A stretch of 64,000 nucleotides of DNA, taken from the NCBI RefSeq assembly GCF_001638985.1, contig NW_017265149.1, forward strand, positions 1,049,619-1,113,618. The letters are read 5' to 3'. The position numbers and the translations under genes are program-made. Source of the stretch: Phycomyces blakesleeanus NRRL 1555(-). Taxonomy: Eukaryota > Mucoromycota > Mucoromycetes > Mucorales > Phycomycetaceae. The notes beneath the pieces were generated by a model, which worked only from the letters and a program-made list of their open reading frames with translations, did not search any database and was not told the DNA's origin. Below are positions 46,399-62,134 of the stretch, in pieces; positions within the stretch are counted from its first letter, which is position 1; each line of letters begins with the position of its first letter.

Positions 46399-47313
46399 TA
46401 TTGTGCGTGGATATCTTGATGTGTACATGGACACTGACACTGACACAAAATCAATAATAAAGATATATATATAAGAAGGGAGGGAAAAGAAAAAAGGGGA
46501 GGGCTGAGGGGTCAAGGAGTCAAGGAGCCAAGGAGTCAAGGGAGGGTAGATTAATTGTTAAGGATCTAATGATAATAAAAAATGATCACAAAATGTTATT
46601 TAAAGTTGACTGTCCTGGATATCGCTGGTCTTGTTCGAGGGGCATCTCAAGGGGCTGGGCTGGGTAATGCTTTCTTGGCCAATGTGGGATCAGTCGACGC
46701 CATTTACCATCTCGTGCGTGCATTTGAGAATGAAAATGTCACCCACGTAGAGAACACAATAGACCCCTTGCGTGATCTGGATATCATCCAAGAAGAACTA
46801 CGTCTAAAAGATGAGGAGATGTTGGAGCGTCAATTGGCCGAATTGGTCAAGCTTGCAAAGTTCCCCGATAACAAGAGACCTTTGGGAACAATGTCTAGAA
46901 AAGAAGAAGTGGTAAGAAATACAAGTTTTTGTTTTTGTTTTTTATTTATTTATTTATTTATTTCTTCTTCTTCAAATTCAAGGGTGTGGTTGAAAAAGTG
47001 GCGGATTTTATGGCCAAGGGTAATGATGTACGTAAAGGAGATTGGAATGCACCTGAAGTCCAGGTAATCAATACTCTTCATCTCCTGACTGCGAAACCAA
47101 TGGTATATCTTTGCAACATGAGCGAGCAAGATTACTGCAAGGGCACAAACAAATGGTAAGAAATATGATACAGACATTAAATACATTAAATATTAAATAT
47201 TAAATATTAAATATCAAACAATCATAATAGGCTACCAGACATTCAGGAGTGGGCAAAGGCTAACAATGCACTGGACACTGTGATTCCATTATCTGTCAGC
47301 TTTGAATCAAAGG

Positions 47314-47344
<31 letters not shown>

Positions 47345-48201
47345 AAATATATTAATTGTTATTTATTTATTTATTTATTCATCTATGATTACTATTGTTA
47401 CTATTTTTTTTTAAAAAAAAAAGTTAGCAAGTATGGAACAGGATGAAGCCAAGGCACATTTGAATTCCCTTGGTGTCACCTCACAGTTGCCTCGTGTGAT
47501 ATTGGCTGGCTACAGAGCACTTCATCTCATTCACTACTTTACTTGTGGGCAGCAAGAAGTCAGAGCATGGACAGTCAGGGTAAACTCTTTAATAAATTCT
47601 ATAAATTCGAATCAATTGACTCAATTGACCTCAAATCTATTGTAATTCTTTATCTATTGTCTACTAGGATACTGCAAAGGCACCTCAGGCAGCGGGTGTT
47701 ATTCAGTAAGTATTTCTTATTTATACATATATAGAAAATAATAATCAGGGACTCTGTGTTTTCTCTCTCTCTCTCTCTCTCTCTCTCTATTTCTTGTACT
47801 GATTTAATTTATATGGGCGTTTCTTTTTTTTTTCTTTCTTTCTTAATTATTTTCGTTTCTATAGTACTGATTTCGAACGCGGTTTCATCTCTGCGGACAT
47901 TATGAAACTCGAGGATCTTCGCCAGCTTAAATCAGAAGCAGCCGTACGTTCGGCAGGCAAATATCTTCAAAAGGGAAAGGACTACAAAATGGAAGACGGC
48001 GACATTGCCCACTTCAAGGTAAATGAATAATACATATACCTAGCTATTGCTTACTCATCTGTCTATCTTTGTATATGTGTGTTTGATTATAAAGTTTAAT
48101 GGTGAGTTGATGTCATTTCTTTATTCAAAAAAAAAAGATAACCTTTTCTTCTTTACTAATCAATCTCTATTCAAATTATAGTCACCAACAAGAAAAAGTA
48201 A
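45849..48201 (+). CDS. OLA1: OLA1/YchF-family P-loop ATPase with an N-terminal leader of mitochondrial type
   Basis: OLA1/YchF proteins are Obg-like NTPases that bind ribosomes and prefer ATP. There are about nine exons. After the leader come [20 protein letters not shown] (P-loop GLPNIGKSS), [20 protein letters not shown] (G3), the coiled segment with [20 protein letters not shown], and CNMSEQDY (NMSE in place of NKxD, the eukaryotic OLA1 hallmark). [17 protein letters not shown], the YchF TGS-type domain, follows, ending HFKFNVTNKKK with the stop at 48199-48201. The first 30 residues, [20 protein letters not shown] plus [10 protein letters not shown], are rich in R, S and L without acidic residues, as in mitochondrial presequences. 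Yeast has a separate mitochondrial paralog (Ylf2). Inference: this copy may be mitochondrial or dual-located through internal starts. Confidence 0.92.
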
Positions 48202-48348
48202 AGCAGATAATAATAATAATAATAGTAGTAGTAGCAGTAGTAGTAGTCTTGATATGGATTATTCAATATATAGATAGATAGAACTAATGATAATTAAACA
48301 ATGATAGGCTAGCTTATTATTACTCTTGTTGTTAATGTTACTGCTGTA

Positions 48349-48398
<50 letters not shown>

Positions 48399-48440
48399 AT
48401 ATAATAATGACAATGTCTTTATTATTATAACAATTATTTT

Positions 48441-49872
48441 TTAAACCTTCAATGCACCCATGTCAGCTACCAACTGACTAGGATCAAACTCCCAAATCAC
48501 AACTCTGCCATCAACACCACATGTGGAGAAGTGTGTCACATTTTCGCGTGTACCTGTATGAAAGCGAACCTCACTTTTGAATTTGCAAAAAAAAAAGTTA
48601 AATATCACCACAATTATCTTTAGTTTTATTTTTTTGGCTTACTTGATAGTGTTTTGGTGGGTGGTCAACAAGCCAGAGTCACTAGAATCAGCCTGTCCAC
48701 GAGAATCCATAGACTTGAATCTGCTGAGAACAGAGGCAGCCTGAGACACCTTTTTACGTCCAGTGTCCAAAGATCCAGCAATATTCCAGCCATTGTTCTT
48801 GTTTTCGATCAAAATCGGGGCACAGTCGTATCCAGCAGCAATGATCTGGCTCTCGTTCGCCCAGAGAAGCGAACGGAAAGGGAGGGTGTGGTTGGGAATA
48901 GTCAAGAGGGTGTGGTTGCCATCCTGGCTAGCATAGGCAATGTTGATCGATGCATCATGACCAGCAAATGCCAATGCATCACCCGAAGGAGAAAAGGCCA
49001 CTGAATGAATCCAACCACCCTTACCATTACTAAACTCTCCACAAACTGTGTTGAAAGGTAACTTGTCACCCCAAACTGTAGGTGCAGGCCTAAATGAAAA
49101 AAAAAATTAATATAGATAAGACACAATACAATACAATACTTTACTTCTTGTCAAGTCCCTTGATAAACGAAGAAAAGACGCGTGCCTTCATGTCTGCCGA
49201 ACCAGCAGCCAGGAGTACATTGTTGGGATGCCAATCAAGCGAAAGAACAGTACTGCGGATAGGCTTCTTGATGTGCTTACTAGCCCACCAGTCATTATCC
49301 TCATCAAAGTAACAGACTGCAATGCAACGCGCTCCGTTGGCAACCGCAAACTTCTCTTCGTTAGGAGACCAGCGGACATAAGTTGCAGCACGGTTGATAC
49401 GCAGTAACACAAGTCCAGGCTTCCAGGTACCCTGTTCGTTGGTCCAGACGTAGGCGTTTCTGTCTTGCGAGCAAGTAACAATACGGTTGGTGTTGGGAGC
49501 AAAGTCAATGCTGGTGATTACCTTGTCATGCTATTTTAATATATATTTATTTATTGTAATTAGTACAAGTAATCATTTATATTTTTTTTATAATGTCACT
49601 TACACCAGTCAAAACAGCTTCTTGTTTCCATGCGGCTTGCTCATGTTCGTAGATGATGGCTTCGGTTGAGTTTTGGCACACCACAAGCTCTGCAATTAAT
49701 AACAATTATAATAATATTAATAATTATCTTGTGGTAATAGAAATTTCAAAGACGCTCTTCAACATCATCATCTTTTCTTTCTTTTTTTTTGACATTAATA
49801 CTTACTGTCCTTGTTAAAGGAATGAGCAGTGATGGGAGTGTTTGAGATTTCGTAACAGCTTGGACTGGCCAT
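48441..49872 (-). CDS. ARC40: Arp2/3 complex subunit 1 (ARPC1/Arc40), WD40 protein
   Basis: ARPC1 is the WD-repeat subunit of the Arp2/3 complex, which nucleates branched actin filaments, for example at endocytic patches. The start [19 protein letters not shown] is followed by WD blocks: [20 protein letters not shown] with [87 protein letters not shown] and, after the insert containing [30 protein letters not shown]. It ends MGALKV. About five exons, roughly 380 residues, the normal family size. It converges with OLA1, the stop codons being about 240 bases apart; a TG/TA repeat (48348-48398) lies between. Confidence 0.95.
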
Positions 49873-51160
49873 ACTGCAACTTGGTAAAGCTTGTTGAAGG
49901 AGTTTGTATGTATCTGTTTGTGTATGCGTGAATAGAGGACTCTTGTCAGTCGACTCTATACTAGAGTATTATATATAAATATAGATATATTATGTATGTA
50001 CGTAATAAAAGTAGTAGAAATAAAACTTAGTTCGCTTTTTCTTTCTTTCATTTTTTTTTTTTCATTTCCTTCCCGCGTCATTTTTTTTTTTTTTTTTTTT
50101 TTTTTTTGCTTTATCTGTCTGTGTGTCTATGCTGTATGTCTATATATGTGTATGTATTATAAACAATTCACGTAATTTCAGTTTTTCCCCTCCTCCCCTT
50201 TATAGATAAAATATATATTTTATTTTTGCTTCAGGGTGGTTCTTTTCAGCGTATTATGTAAAAAAAAAAAGTCACACTTGGCATGGACACACTCGAAAGA
50301 TTAGTAAAGTTAAAATTTCTAACAAAGCAAATTACAGCTTAGATTTTCATCATCTTTAATATTTTTAGTTTAACAAACAGCAACAGCACAATGCTTTGCT
50401 TTGCTGGAAATAGTTGTCTGATAGATAGTTTCCAAAACAAAACAAAACAAAACAAGCATAGCAAAAAAAGAAGAGTCGCTGCTAACTTGGTTCTCCTATG
50501 CATATCTCAAATGTATGTGTAACCACAACGCAATGGTAATATTAACTAAGCAATGAATAGAGAAAAGAGAAGCAATGATATGTATTACTGCAATTCTATT
50601 CTATCATTTTTGTTTCTTAACTTGGAAATCAAGGGTTGGGAGGGAGTCACAGGGGCTTTACTGCAAAATATTAGTTTATCTCTTTGATTGGTGTATGCAT
50701 TATAGTATATTGTATTGTGGTCTTGGCAAAGCTTGACATTTTACCACATGTATGCTCATTTGAAATCAATCCTTTGGTTGAAGCCACCAATACGTCTTTA
50801 ATTATTCTTGCTCTTTCTCTTGCTATTCTTCTTCTTTGGGTTTTTTTTTTCAAGAAAGAGAAAAAAAGATGGGCTGCGCTGTGAGTCAATACACTCCAAA
50901 TTAATATCATTTACTTGGAGACTACATTGACCAATACCAAAAAAATGGCTGTTTTACTGTGTCTACACAAAATTCATTACCAAAGAAACAATCTGTATAC
51001 ACGGACCATTGATGACATAATAGTAATACAACATCTCAAAAAAAAATCGATCAATCGATCAATCTTTGCCTGTGACTCTTTTGGTCTCGGCTCTTTCTCT
51101 CTCTCTCTCTCTCTTTATCATTCTTTCCTTTTCTATACCTTTCTGTTATTGGTTTCTCTA
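49873..51160. other. Divergent intergenic region between ARC40 and KMO
   Basis: No gene seen. It carries poly-T tracts (50082-50107) and a CT-rich stretch directly before the KMO start (51090-51140). Both promoters should be here. Confidence 0.5.
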
Positions 51161-53364
<2,204 letters not shown>

Positions 53365-53411
53365 CAAAACAAAAGTAAACAAAAAAGAGCAAAAAGAACA
53401 AATAATAATAC

Positions 53412-53447
<36 letters not shown>

Positions 53448-53706
53448 GTACAAACATGCTCGTGTTCGTTGCTAAGGTATATATGTAATGTGTACTGTGT
53501 ACTGTGTAGGTGTGTAGGTGTGTAGTGTCACTGTGTATGTGTATTGTATGTAGTGTAATATATATGTGTATATGTATATTATTTCTTAATTTACAAGTAT
53601 TTATATACAGAATATATACAAGATTATATATTTATTTGTGTATATATATATGTATATATGTATATTGTGCATGTGCTTTGTTTTATTTTTGGATTGACAG
53701 TTTCCG

Positions 53707-56700
53707 TCAAAGTAGTGTTTGATAGTGATGCAGGGTCAGGGCACCGTCGTCCAACCGTTTCCAGGTTACAATTCCTTCTCCGAATCGGTTGATTTCCCAG
53801 ACTCTGGCTCTGCGTGGCCAACCAAGATGAGCGGCACCGTACCCACCGATTCCCAATCCACCACTGTAGCATAATTGAATACCCTTTTGTTCGATACAAT
53901 AGTCGTTTACATGGTCGTGTCCACTATTATATTTATATAAATACATAGAGCCGAATAGACCGAGAAAAATAGAATATAATAGAATAGAATAAAGTAAAAA
54001 AAAAAGGGTTTAATTACTATGCATGTAATGCCTATATATTATTGGTAATTGTCGTTTTTTAATATTCAAAATACTTGCCACCCAGTCGCCTTTATGTCAC
54101 CAGCTAAATAATACCAATTAATAAGCCATGTCAGCAATAGTAATAATAATTCTACATTAATTATCACTATGTTTTTTATATAAAAAAATACATACAAAAA
54201 TCTACTCCAAAAAGCATATTATTGTACTTATTCTATTGCTTACCTTTCACAAATGCGTCAAGAACTGATAGATTTTTCTTTTTTCTTGGACTTGAAATTG
54301 TCTCACGCTGGTCTCCCAACTTAGGCACAGACTTGTCCTCCGCCCCATGATATTCCCTGTTACACAGTATGCTTGAGACCCTACTTTCTCCTCTTCTTTT
54401 TCTCGTCTCTCATTTCTCTCTCCACCACAACCACAACCACCTTCCCAACCCCCCCAATATTCTTTCACACCCCCCAAAAAAATAGTGGCCATATATATAT
54501 ATATATATACATTTGTCTCCCCCCAAAAAAAACATATCGTACAAAAGAAAAGTGTAACAAAGTCTTACCAAATTGGTGTGTGGAAGAAAGCAAGAGCATT
54601 TGGTTTTTGTGTTCCCTTTCCAGATTGCGCATAGTTCGCCGAGGTTTCCTGTAACCAATTGAGTTGTTCTTGATCTATCGAGTCATACGTATCCTTGGTT
54701 GCAAGGCCGTGCGAATCTAGAAAATAAATTGTCAAGGCGTGTGCTCTGTAAAAAAAAAATGAATTAAAAGAATATACATGTGTGTGTTGGAATGTATTAA
54801 TTTCTTATTTTATTTTATTTTATTTTTATTAGCCAAAACTATATCTACACATATATATTTTGGGGGTGAAGACTTTTCTTTGGTGTTTTTGTTTTTATTT
54901 CTTTTTTGGTTTCTCTTTCATTCTTAAATTGTTGATATTCATGATAATTTAACTTACTCGAGGGTAGCATTTGAAAATACCTGAAGAGCAAAATTTCCAG
55001 TGCCGGGTAATTCAAGGGGTCCTCGCTCATTCAAACTGAAAGGCATGCGTCGGATAACTTCAAAAAGTTCCTCGCGTGTCAAATCATTTTCATCGTCATG
55101 GTTACCAAACACGGCCACCTATCAGATATAAAAAAGAGATTGATGTTCATATATATGTATATAAGTATGTATGTATAGAAAATATTAATAGTCATTTTAA
55201 CATTTTCTTTATCTAACTGTCTATGTAGATATATATATTTTACCCATGGAATTTTGCGTTTAATGACTGGTTCTGCAAATTTGAAGGTTGCTGCTCTTGC
55301 ATCTGTAACAGCACCTGAGATATAGGTTTTGGGTATGAGTACAAGGTTTTGGATATAAATACACACGCACACAAAAGAAAGAACAAAACAAAAAAGAACA
55401 AAAACAAAATAACAACCATTGCCGTCTATATTGTCGCCGCCAAAGACGACTAAATCCGGCTTCTCATGATCCAAGAGTCTTTCGATTGTAGCAATCGTAG
55501 AATCATCTCCTTTGCAATCAAACTAACCAATACCCACACACACACACATAGATACACATAGACACACAAAGGACTTTAAGCCAACCGGAAATAATAATAG
55601 TCACATCTTGTACATCTTGTTTATTTATTCATTTAATCATTTATCGATATTTATACCTATCTAGCAATCTATCTAGCAATCTATATATATATATATATAT
55701 ATATTATATTTACTTTTAAAAAGAAAGAAAACTTACTTCAACTGGCGTGTCTTTACATTTTCCCACCTCGTTTGTAAAGTGCAGATCTGCTAGTTGTACA
55801 ATCTTGAAAGTTCCGTCCTTTCTAAACACCAATGGTTGACGAGGAGGAAGTTCTGCCAACAAACATGTACACAGCATGCTTTTTGTGTTCAATTATATAT
55901 ATATATATATATTATTCGGTCTCTTACTCCTTCTAGCAACTCACCGTGATACCCTCTTTGGATAAACAGAAACGTAGGTTCTCCAAACCCACCCTTTCCA
56001 TCGTGGTTACTGTTCAAGTCCACACTCAATCTCTCCCAGCCAAGAGGAGCAACTGCGTTTTGACCATATTCTATTGCCACTTGTTGGATTGCGGTTGACT
56101 TTTCTTCTTCACTGGGGTTAGACAATGTCTTGTACCACAAATAAATCGAGGCACCTCGGAAAGTAACAAAGTTCAGATCAACCTCTACTTTGTTGTAACC
56201 CTCAGGTGCTGTCTGATCATCCAATACGAGCACAATACTATTATAATTATATAAATATATGGTTATTTTGGGGGGAGAAAAAGAAAAGAGTTAGGGGGAT
56301 GAGGATAAGAAGAAGCAGAGAGAGAGAGAGAGATTAGAATATCACATATAGTGTACAATTTGTTCACAAATTTGAGTTTCTTATTTTATCTTATTCTTCA
56401 CACAAAATATTTATAAAATAAATAAAGTAAACCTACTCTGTAACAGGTGGGCTGTTTCTTTTACGTTGGTAAAAGAGGTAGATTCTCATACCAACAATCA
56501 CACCCTCATTGGCATCCTTTTCTACCCTTTCCCATCCCTAATATAGTTATATATTTTTGTACAATTTAAATCATATCGATCAAAAAAAAATTAGTCTTGA
56601 TTTTTAGTATAACATACGATCCTAACCAACCAATTTACTTAAACTTACATCCATATAGCACACGTCTGTAAAACAAGCTTTGGCTGTTAGGGCAGTGATT

Positions 56701-56820
56701 GGATCTACATTAACAATTTACACATATGTTATGTACAGGGTCATTAAATGTAAATAAGAATTCTTGAAAATTATTACTATTATGTGCCATTAAATTTACT
56801 TTTATCGAATAAATATTCTC

Positions 56821-56858
<38 letters not shown>

Positions 56859-57418
56859 TCATCAACATTTTCTACTATTGCTACTGTTACCTATTATCAG
56901 TCATCTTTACCTTTGGGTCCTAATTGGCTGTAAAACATATAAAGCGGCATGCCTCCAACACCTTCATTCAAATCCACTGGCAATCGTCTGTACTCTGCCC
57001 CAACTACCGGACTGTCCCCTTCCTTAATGATAATAGATGTCACCGGGTTTACGGACAAGCGCTTGTCCTTTGTAAAATACAGCCAGATCGCTGTCTGGTT
57101 ATCAAAGACAGTGTTATGATTTAAATCAGTCTCAAGACGTGTCCAGCCTGTAGCCTTTGGTGGATCTGGTGTCTTGAGAATCAAGAGATCAGTAATCGGA
57201 TCTGATGAAGGATCGTCTTTAATGTGCATGTATATCTGGCTGCGTTTGGTTCCTGCATTCAAGTTGGTTTCTAGTTTCTTGTAACCAGGAAAATTTGGAC
57301 ATGCACGATGTCCATCACATGTCACTAGTTTGATGTCTGTAATGTAGGCCTGTACAGCTGTACAAAAGTACCCAATTACAGTACAAACCAATATGAGATT
57401 CCAAAAACAAATGTACAT
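53707..57418 (-). CDS. Secretory Dcr2-like metallophosphatase with an N-terminal beta-prism repeat domain
   Basis: The first exon starts MYICFWNLILVCTVIGYFCT, a signal peptide or anchor. It is followed by three or more repeats of the form ITDIKLVTCDG...GYKKLETNLNAG, ITDLLIL...GWTRLETDLNHN and VTDIVLVLDD...YNKVEVDLN, each ending in a strand like IYLWYKT. This is the pattern of MABP-type beta-prism repeats. The C-terminal half is a calcineurin-like phosphoesterase: FKIVQLADLHF, DLVVFGGDNIDG, VAVFGNHDDEN, FFHTPIW and the late GWHDHVNDYC. It resembles yeast Dcr2 and related purple-acid-phosphatase-like enzymes. The metal ligands D, D, N-H and H-x-H are visible. About 14 exons; some internal borders are approximate. 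Substrate unknown. Confidence 0.85.
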
Positions 57419-58151
57419 CAATCTCTACTGAAATGTTTTTTTTTCTCTTTATTTTCGTAAATACAAATAAGAATATAATGAGATAGACAGAGAAAAGAGA
57501 GAAAGTTTGCATAAATTAATTAATCGTGTGTCTTGTCCGTGTTAATTTTTGTTTTTTTTTTTGTTTTCTTGTTTCAATAATTATGCTTGTTCAATTGCTA
57601 CCTAAATATTGAATATATAAATGTATTTTTGAGTAATTGAGCCAGGGTCTATTCAAACACAAAATTCAACGGCTTGAATGCCCATTATTGAATGTGTACC
57701 TTTCCTTGGGTTTGCTTTTGCGATAATTAATATAAATGCGCGTCGATAAAGAAACAAAACAAAAAAAAAATATTTGTAGGGATTCATTTGTGTAAAAATT
57801 CATATAGAAATTACAGGCTGTCTCATTATATTAATAATATTAATAATAATTATAACCACAATAACAGTATATGGTATTTAAGCAAATTTTCAAGGAATAC
57901 TTTAAATACACAGCAAATGCATAGTAGTGAATACATAGCTCTTTATTATTTATTTCTTTTGGGATCTCTTTTATTAAGCTCACGGTTGCTTATAGTAGGG
58001 TTGAATCTATCTCTTTATCAGATATGTGTAAATATAATAGCAATAATAATAATAATAATAATAATTTGTTTTTTGTTTACTTCTTTACTTCCTTCCTCCC
58101 TCTTTTGTTTTGGTACATTCTCTGATTTTGTTAATCTCAAAATCATCATCA
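57419..58151. other. Intergenic; promoter of the phosphatase and 3' side of the protease
   Basis: No gene seen. An AAT repeat lies at 58043-58063. Confidence 0.5.
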
Positions 58152-59673
58152 TTAGATCTGGCTAACTACGCTGCCAGAACCAATAGCTGCTGCAATTCCA
58201 ATGCGCTTTTTGCCCATATCAAATACAAGGTAGGTCGTTCTGAGGATAGTGTCGCCAATCAAATACATCGAGCTCATGTTTTCGTTGGCTAAAAAGGTAT
58301 TCTCTCCAATTCCAAATATACATTTTGTCGCATCTTCTACCGTAGCTCCATTGACAGGAATAACCAGCTTGGAAGCGAGGATGGTCAGGGTAGTTGGAGA
58401 TGTCATCTTGCTTCCAGTACTTGACATTTGAAGCTGCACAGTTGCATTAGGTGGCATACCGTGGCAATTGATAAAGTATGACGATGTCGATGGATCATAC
58501 GAATATCCACTCGGTCCCACAAGCCCAGTCAGCATTGGTTCAACGATCGATTGAGGAAAATAAGATAGGGTTGACCCGGTGTCAAAGATGTATCCTTTGT
58601 CAGGTGAAACATCAAATTTTGTCGTTGAGTTTCCATTGGTAGCCGAGATTCCTTGGCTGTAGACTTGCCAATAAAAATAATCATCAACAGTCTTTCCAGA
58701 TGATGGGTCCAACGATATTTCTCGGCTCGTCGTGTCATAAGGGGTCACAGGAAGATAGACAAGATCGCCACTGTGCTTGGTAGAGTCAATTCCGCCAAAT
58801 ACAATTTCCCCAGCCCACCCCATGTCTGTGGCTGCGCCCAGGTAGATCGAAAATATAGGATCTTTGATGATATTTTGCCTGACCATGTTGAACACGAGCG
58901 GGTAGTGGGGCTTTTGGCTGCCTAGACCAGGAACAGTGAGTTGAGGAAATCCCGTGCCGAGTATACCATTCTCAACCTTGTCAGATATCGCAAGTGATCC
59001 TTGGCTAGGTTCTGCTGGCGGTGAGTCTTCGTCGAATGAGACGACATCGGTCAGAAGATTGTGAGTTGATGTTGCTAATCCAAATTGTTGATTTTGTATT
59101 GTGGCACCTGCAATAGAAACTGTGTCGGTTCCATACACACCAGTAGCATTACCGATTCCATACTGAAGATCAAAGGATTTGCCAGTGTCATTGAAGCTCG
59201 AAGACTTTTTTTGGTCAAACCGAGTGTGTGGGCAGAGCTCTGGGTTACATTTGACAGAAGGAACCCACAAATTAGCACTAAGAGGACAATAAAAATAAAT
59301 AAATGGAATCAAAGTTTAGTTTCTGTTTGTTAGAAATGTTTTTTTTTATTGGAAAATTACTTTATTTTACTATTCTTTGTTCTGTAAGCAATCGCTACCT
59401 TCCAGTGTCTAGGGTTACTGTAAATTTTTGTGGAGGAGTTCCGACTGACAAATGAACAAGATACTGTGAACCGTAATCATTGTAAAGCCCAGACTTAAAC
59501 AAGCCTGGCTCTTTAAGAATATCTCGTTTACGTCTTTTGGTAATTATACTTGTTGATTGTGATCTTTTGAAGATTGGCATGCGGACTATTCCAGGTACAG
59601 ATTTAGCAGTTGAAGCTGTATTTATTAGAGCCGAAATGCCCAATAATAACAACATGAAATAATTAAGATGCAT
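58152..59673 (-). CDS. Secreted pepsin-like aspartic protease (family A1)
   Basis: Two exons (59399-59673 and 58152-59277). The start MHLNYFMLLLLGISALINTA is a signal peptide, followed by a basic propeptide with KRRKRD. The mature enzyme begins near YGSQYLVHLSVGTPPQKFTV. The first catalytic motif DTGS is split by the intron and continues ANLWVPS; the second is YIFDTGSTLSYFP. The flap tyrosine is in LQYGIGNATGVYGTDTV. Cysteine pairs appear in KCNPELC and in INCHG with TKCIFG. Further blocks are GILGTGFP, EIVFGGIDSTKHSGDL and LIGDTILRTTYLVFDM. The end is IGIAAAIGSGSVVSQI with no GPI signal. About 465 residues. Mucoralean fungi secrete several such proteases; the specificity of this one cannot be read from the sequence. 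Confidence 0.93.
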
Positions 59674-62134
59674 CAAAGACAAAAGAAAGAATGAAAATAA
59701 AGAAGGGAAGAGATAAAGAAATAAAGAAAGAAAAGGTCAAGAACAACGATGGTAAACAAAGAAAGATAACCTTGAGTAATAAAAGAAACCTTTTCTGTGT
59801 ATTTATATGCACCAGCATATACTACACAACATGTCGTGCCACAATGAACCTGCAGATTTGACCCAAATTTCTTTTCGTTCTTCTTCTTCTTTTAGATACA
59901 TATATAAGAAAATCGCCTTTCTCAGTAAATGCAGTTCAAAATAGGAATCTTTTTTTTTTGCTTATACTGTACATATTATTATTATTTTTTGTTGACATAT
60001 TTGATGGAAAATTTGTTCCAAACGTATAAATTCCTACATTTTACTTGTGTTTTTCTTTTACTTGATCTCTCAAATAGATAAAGTATTCTCTACCTTTGCT
60101 TACAGAAGAAGAAAAAGTATATGAAAAAAGGGTATATCTAAACTCTCAATTACTTGTTCTAAAATAATAAGGCAAACAAATATCAATATCTTTTAATGTG
60201 CCGTAATAATGTTTTTTTTTTAAAAGCTATTATTTATTTTGATACAAGGCCTAGGCTTTTAAATTTGAATTAATGCCTTTGACTTGTAAATGTATATATT
60301 TAGGTAGTTTCAATGTTCATATTAGATTCATAGTTTATTATTGGAATTGTGGGGTTGGCACAAACCCAGTTATTTTCTGGGTAAGATAAAAAAGGGCCAA
60401 GTATGTCTCAAAAGTAAATAAATAAGTTTTACAGAACAGAATGTCAAATTCACATATTTATATTGAATGTCAAAGACAATTGATTCATTTTACGGATATA
60501 ATAAACTCATAAAATTTTCTACAGCCAAAAAAAAACCAAGATATTCAATATTCAATATTAAATACTATAGACCAAAATGCTGTAAGATTAAGTGCAGAAT
60601 TACTCAGGTCAACCATAAAAGTATATAGTACCTAATTTTGGATAGCATGTAAAGTCTAGGCTTTTCTTTTGCTTATGTATGTGCATCATAAAACATCAAG
60701 TTGAATTAAAGAAAATATATAATCTATTAAAAACATAATACCTACGATGACCAAATCTGTATAATCGAATATTCTGCTTACAACCCTCTTTATAAACTTT
60801 GATTATATATATGTATCTCTTCAAGTTAACATATTTAGCTCTTAAAGTCCTTTACCAAGCCATATGAGTCCTCACTTGATATCTGCTTCAGACACTCCTG
60901 CAGATGCGCCCACATTACACCATCTCAAACACACACACACACAATCCACGAAATGTTTTTTACATTAAAGAAGAAGAAGAAAAAAGGGAGGGGTAAGAGG
61001 GGATACACATTTTGTGCTAGGGAGTAATACTCTATAGCGTCTAAGTATTTTCCCTCCTTGTTTTTGTTTGTTTGCTTGGAACGACGATCATATATACATA
61101 TACACATGTACATGTACAAGTATCACAAAGAGTTTTTGAGCTTTGTTATATTCACACTACACAAATATGCTTATTTATAAAAATATTATAAACTGATTTT
61201 TTTGTACATGTTTATTTATCCTGTGTGTTGGATGCTGAGTTACTGGTTCCTTACATGATGAAGTACTATGGAGTATATGCACACGCACTCACATACCCGC
61301 TTTCTCTATCGCTCTATATCTTTATCCACTTAAGCATACGACTCATATTCTAACATTCAATCAACTAGATGATATCTTGTTTCTGAGCTAGCAAGCTTTA
61401 CATGCATATTGTGTGTTGCGTTGGCTGTTCATTTTATATGATTTGATATAATACTCTATTATGGACTAAAGCCAAATATTATTTGATAGAGCCTCTAATT
61501 ATATATATGTGTGTATGTATTTCGTATCAATTTTTTCTTTAGCTTGAGCGGTTAGGATAAACCAATATGTATTTTTGTGTGTATACTATCTCCTTGCATA
61601 ACCAATCTTGCTCACTAATTAGTTATAATATCGGCTTAGCGCACAATACTTGTGCTTGTGCTTGTGTGTGTGTGCAGAAAAAAATTGTAAACTGTTTCTT
61701 TTGGTTCATCGTGTTTTCTACAAAGCCTTATATATATATATATATTGAAACAACCTATAAACTAAATCATTTTTTTTTTAATTTAATTGCTTTCTTTTGT
61801 TGTATTGGTTTTTGATTTTGCATTTATTAGAAACAATTTTCTATTGTTATATTTTAAGAGATAATTTGCTTAGTTAAAGTAGGCAAATTAGGATAAGAGA
61901 GCCAAAGAAGTTGTATTCTTGATTTGGCGGAACCTATAAAATTATGATGGTTATTGGTATACCTTCGTATAACCTTTTCTCTCTTTCTCCCTCACCTTCT
62001 TTTGACAGCGGAGTGACTGGGTCCTGCAATCATGCGGTGGCTTGGCTCTCAATTATAGCGTTCTCTTTTTTTTTTCTGTGATAAAGGTGCTCCCCCATTT
62101 TTGTAAAGACAGCCACACTACCTTTCTCGACATC
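59674..62134. other. Long intergenic region; no gene seen
   Basis: About 2.4 kb of AT-rich DNA. Around 60340-60395, minus-strand GGGTTTGTGCCAACCCCACA with a nearby inverted CCCAG/CTGGG pair recalls the end of the small retroposon at 9361-9422. The last 150 bases before 62135 are CT-rich and fit a promoter and leader. Confidence 0.45.

Noticed and set aside
47765..47790. CT, TA, GAA and similar repeats throughout the window as possible CRISPR or satellite arrays
   Set aside because: They are plain microsatellites without regular spacers, and the genome is eukaryotic.
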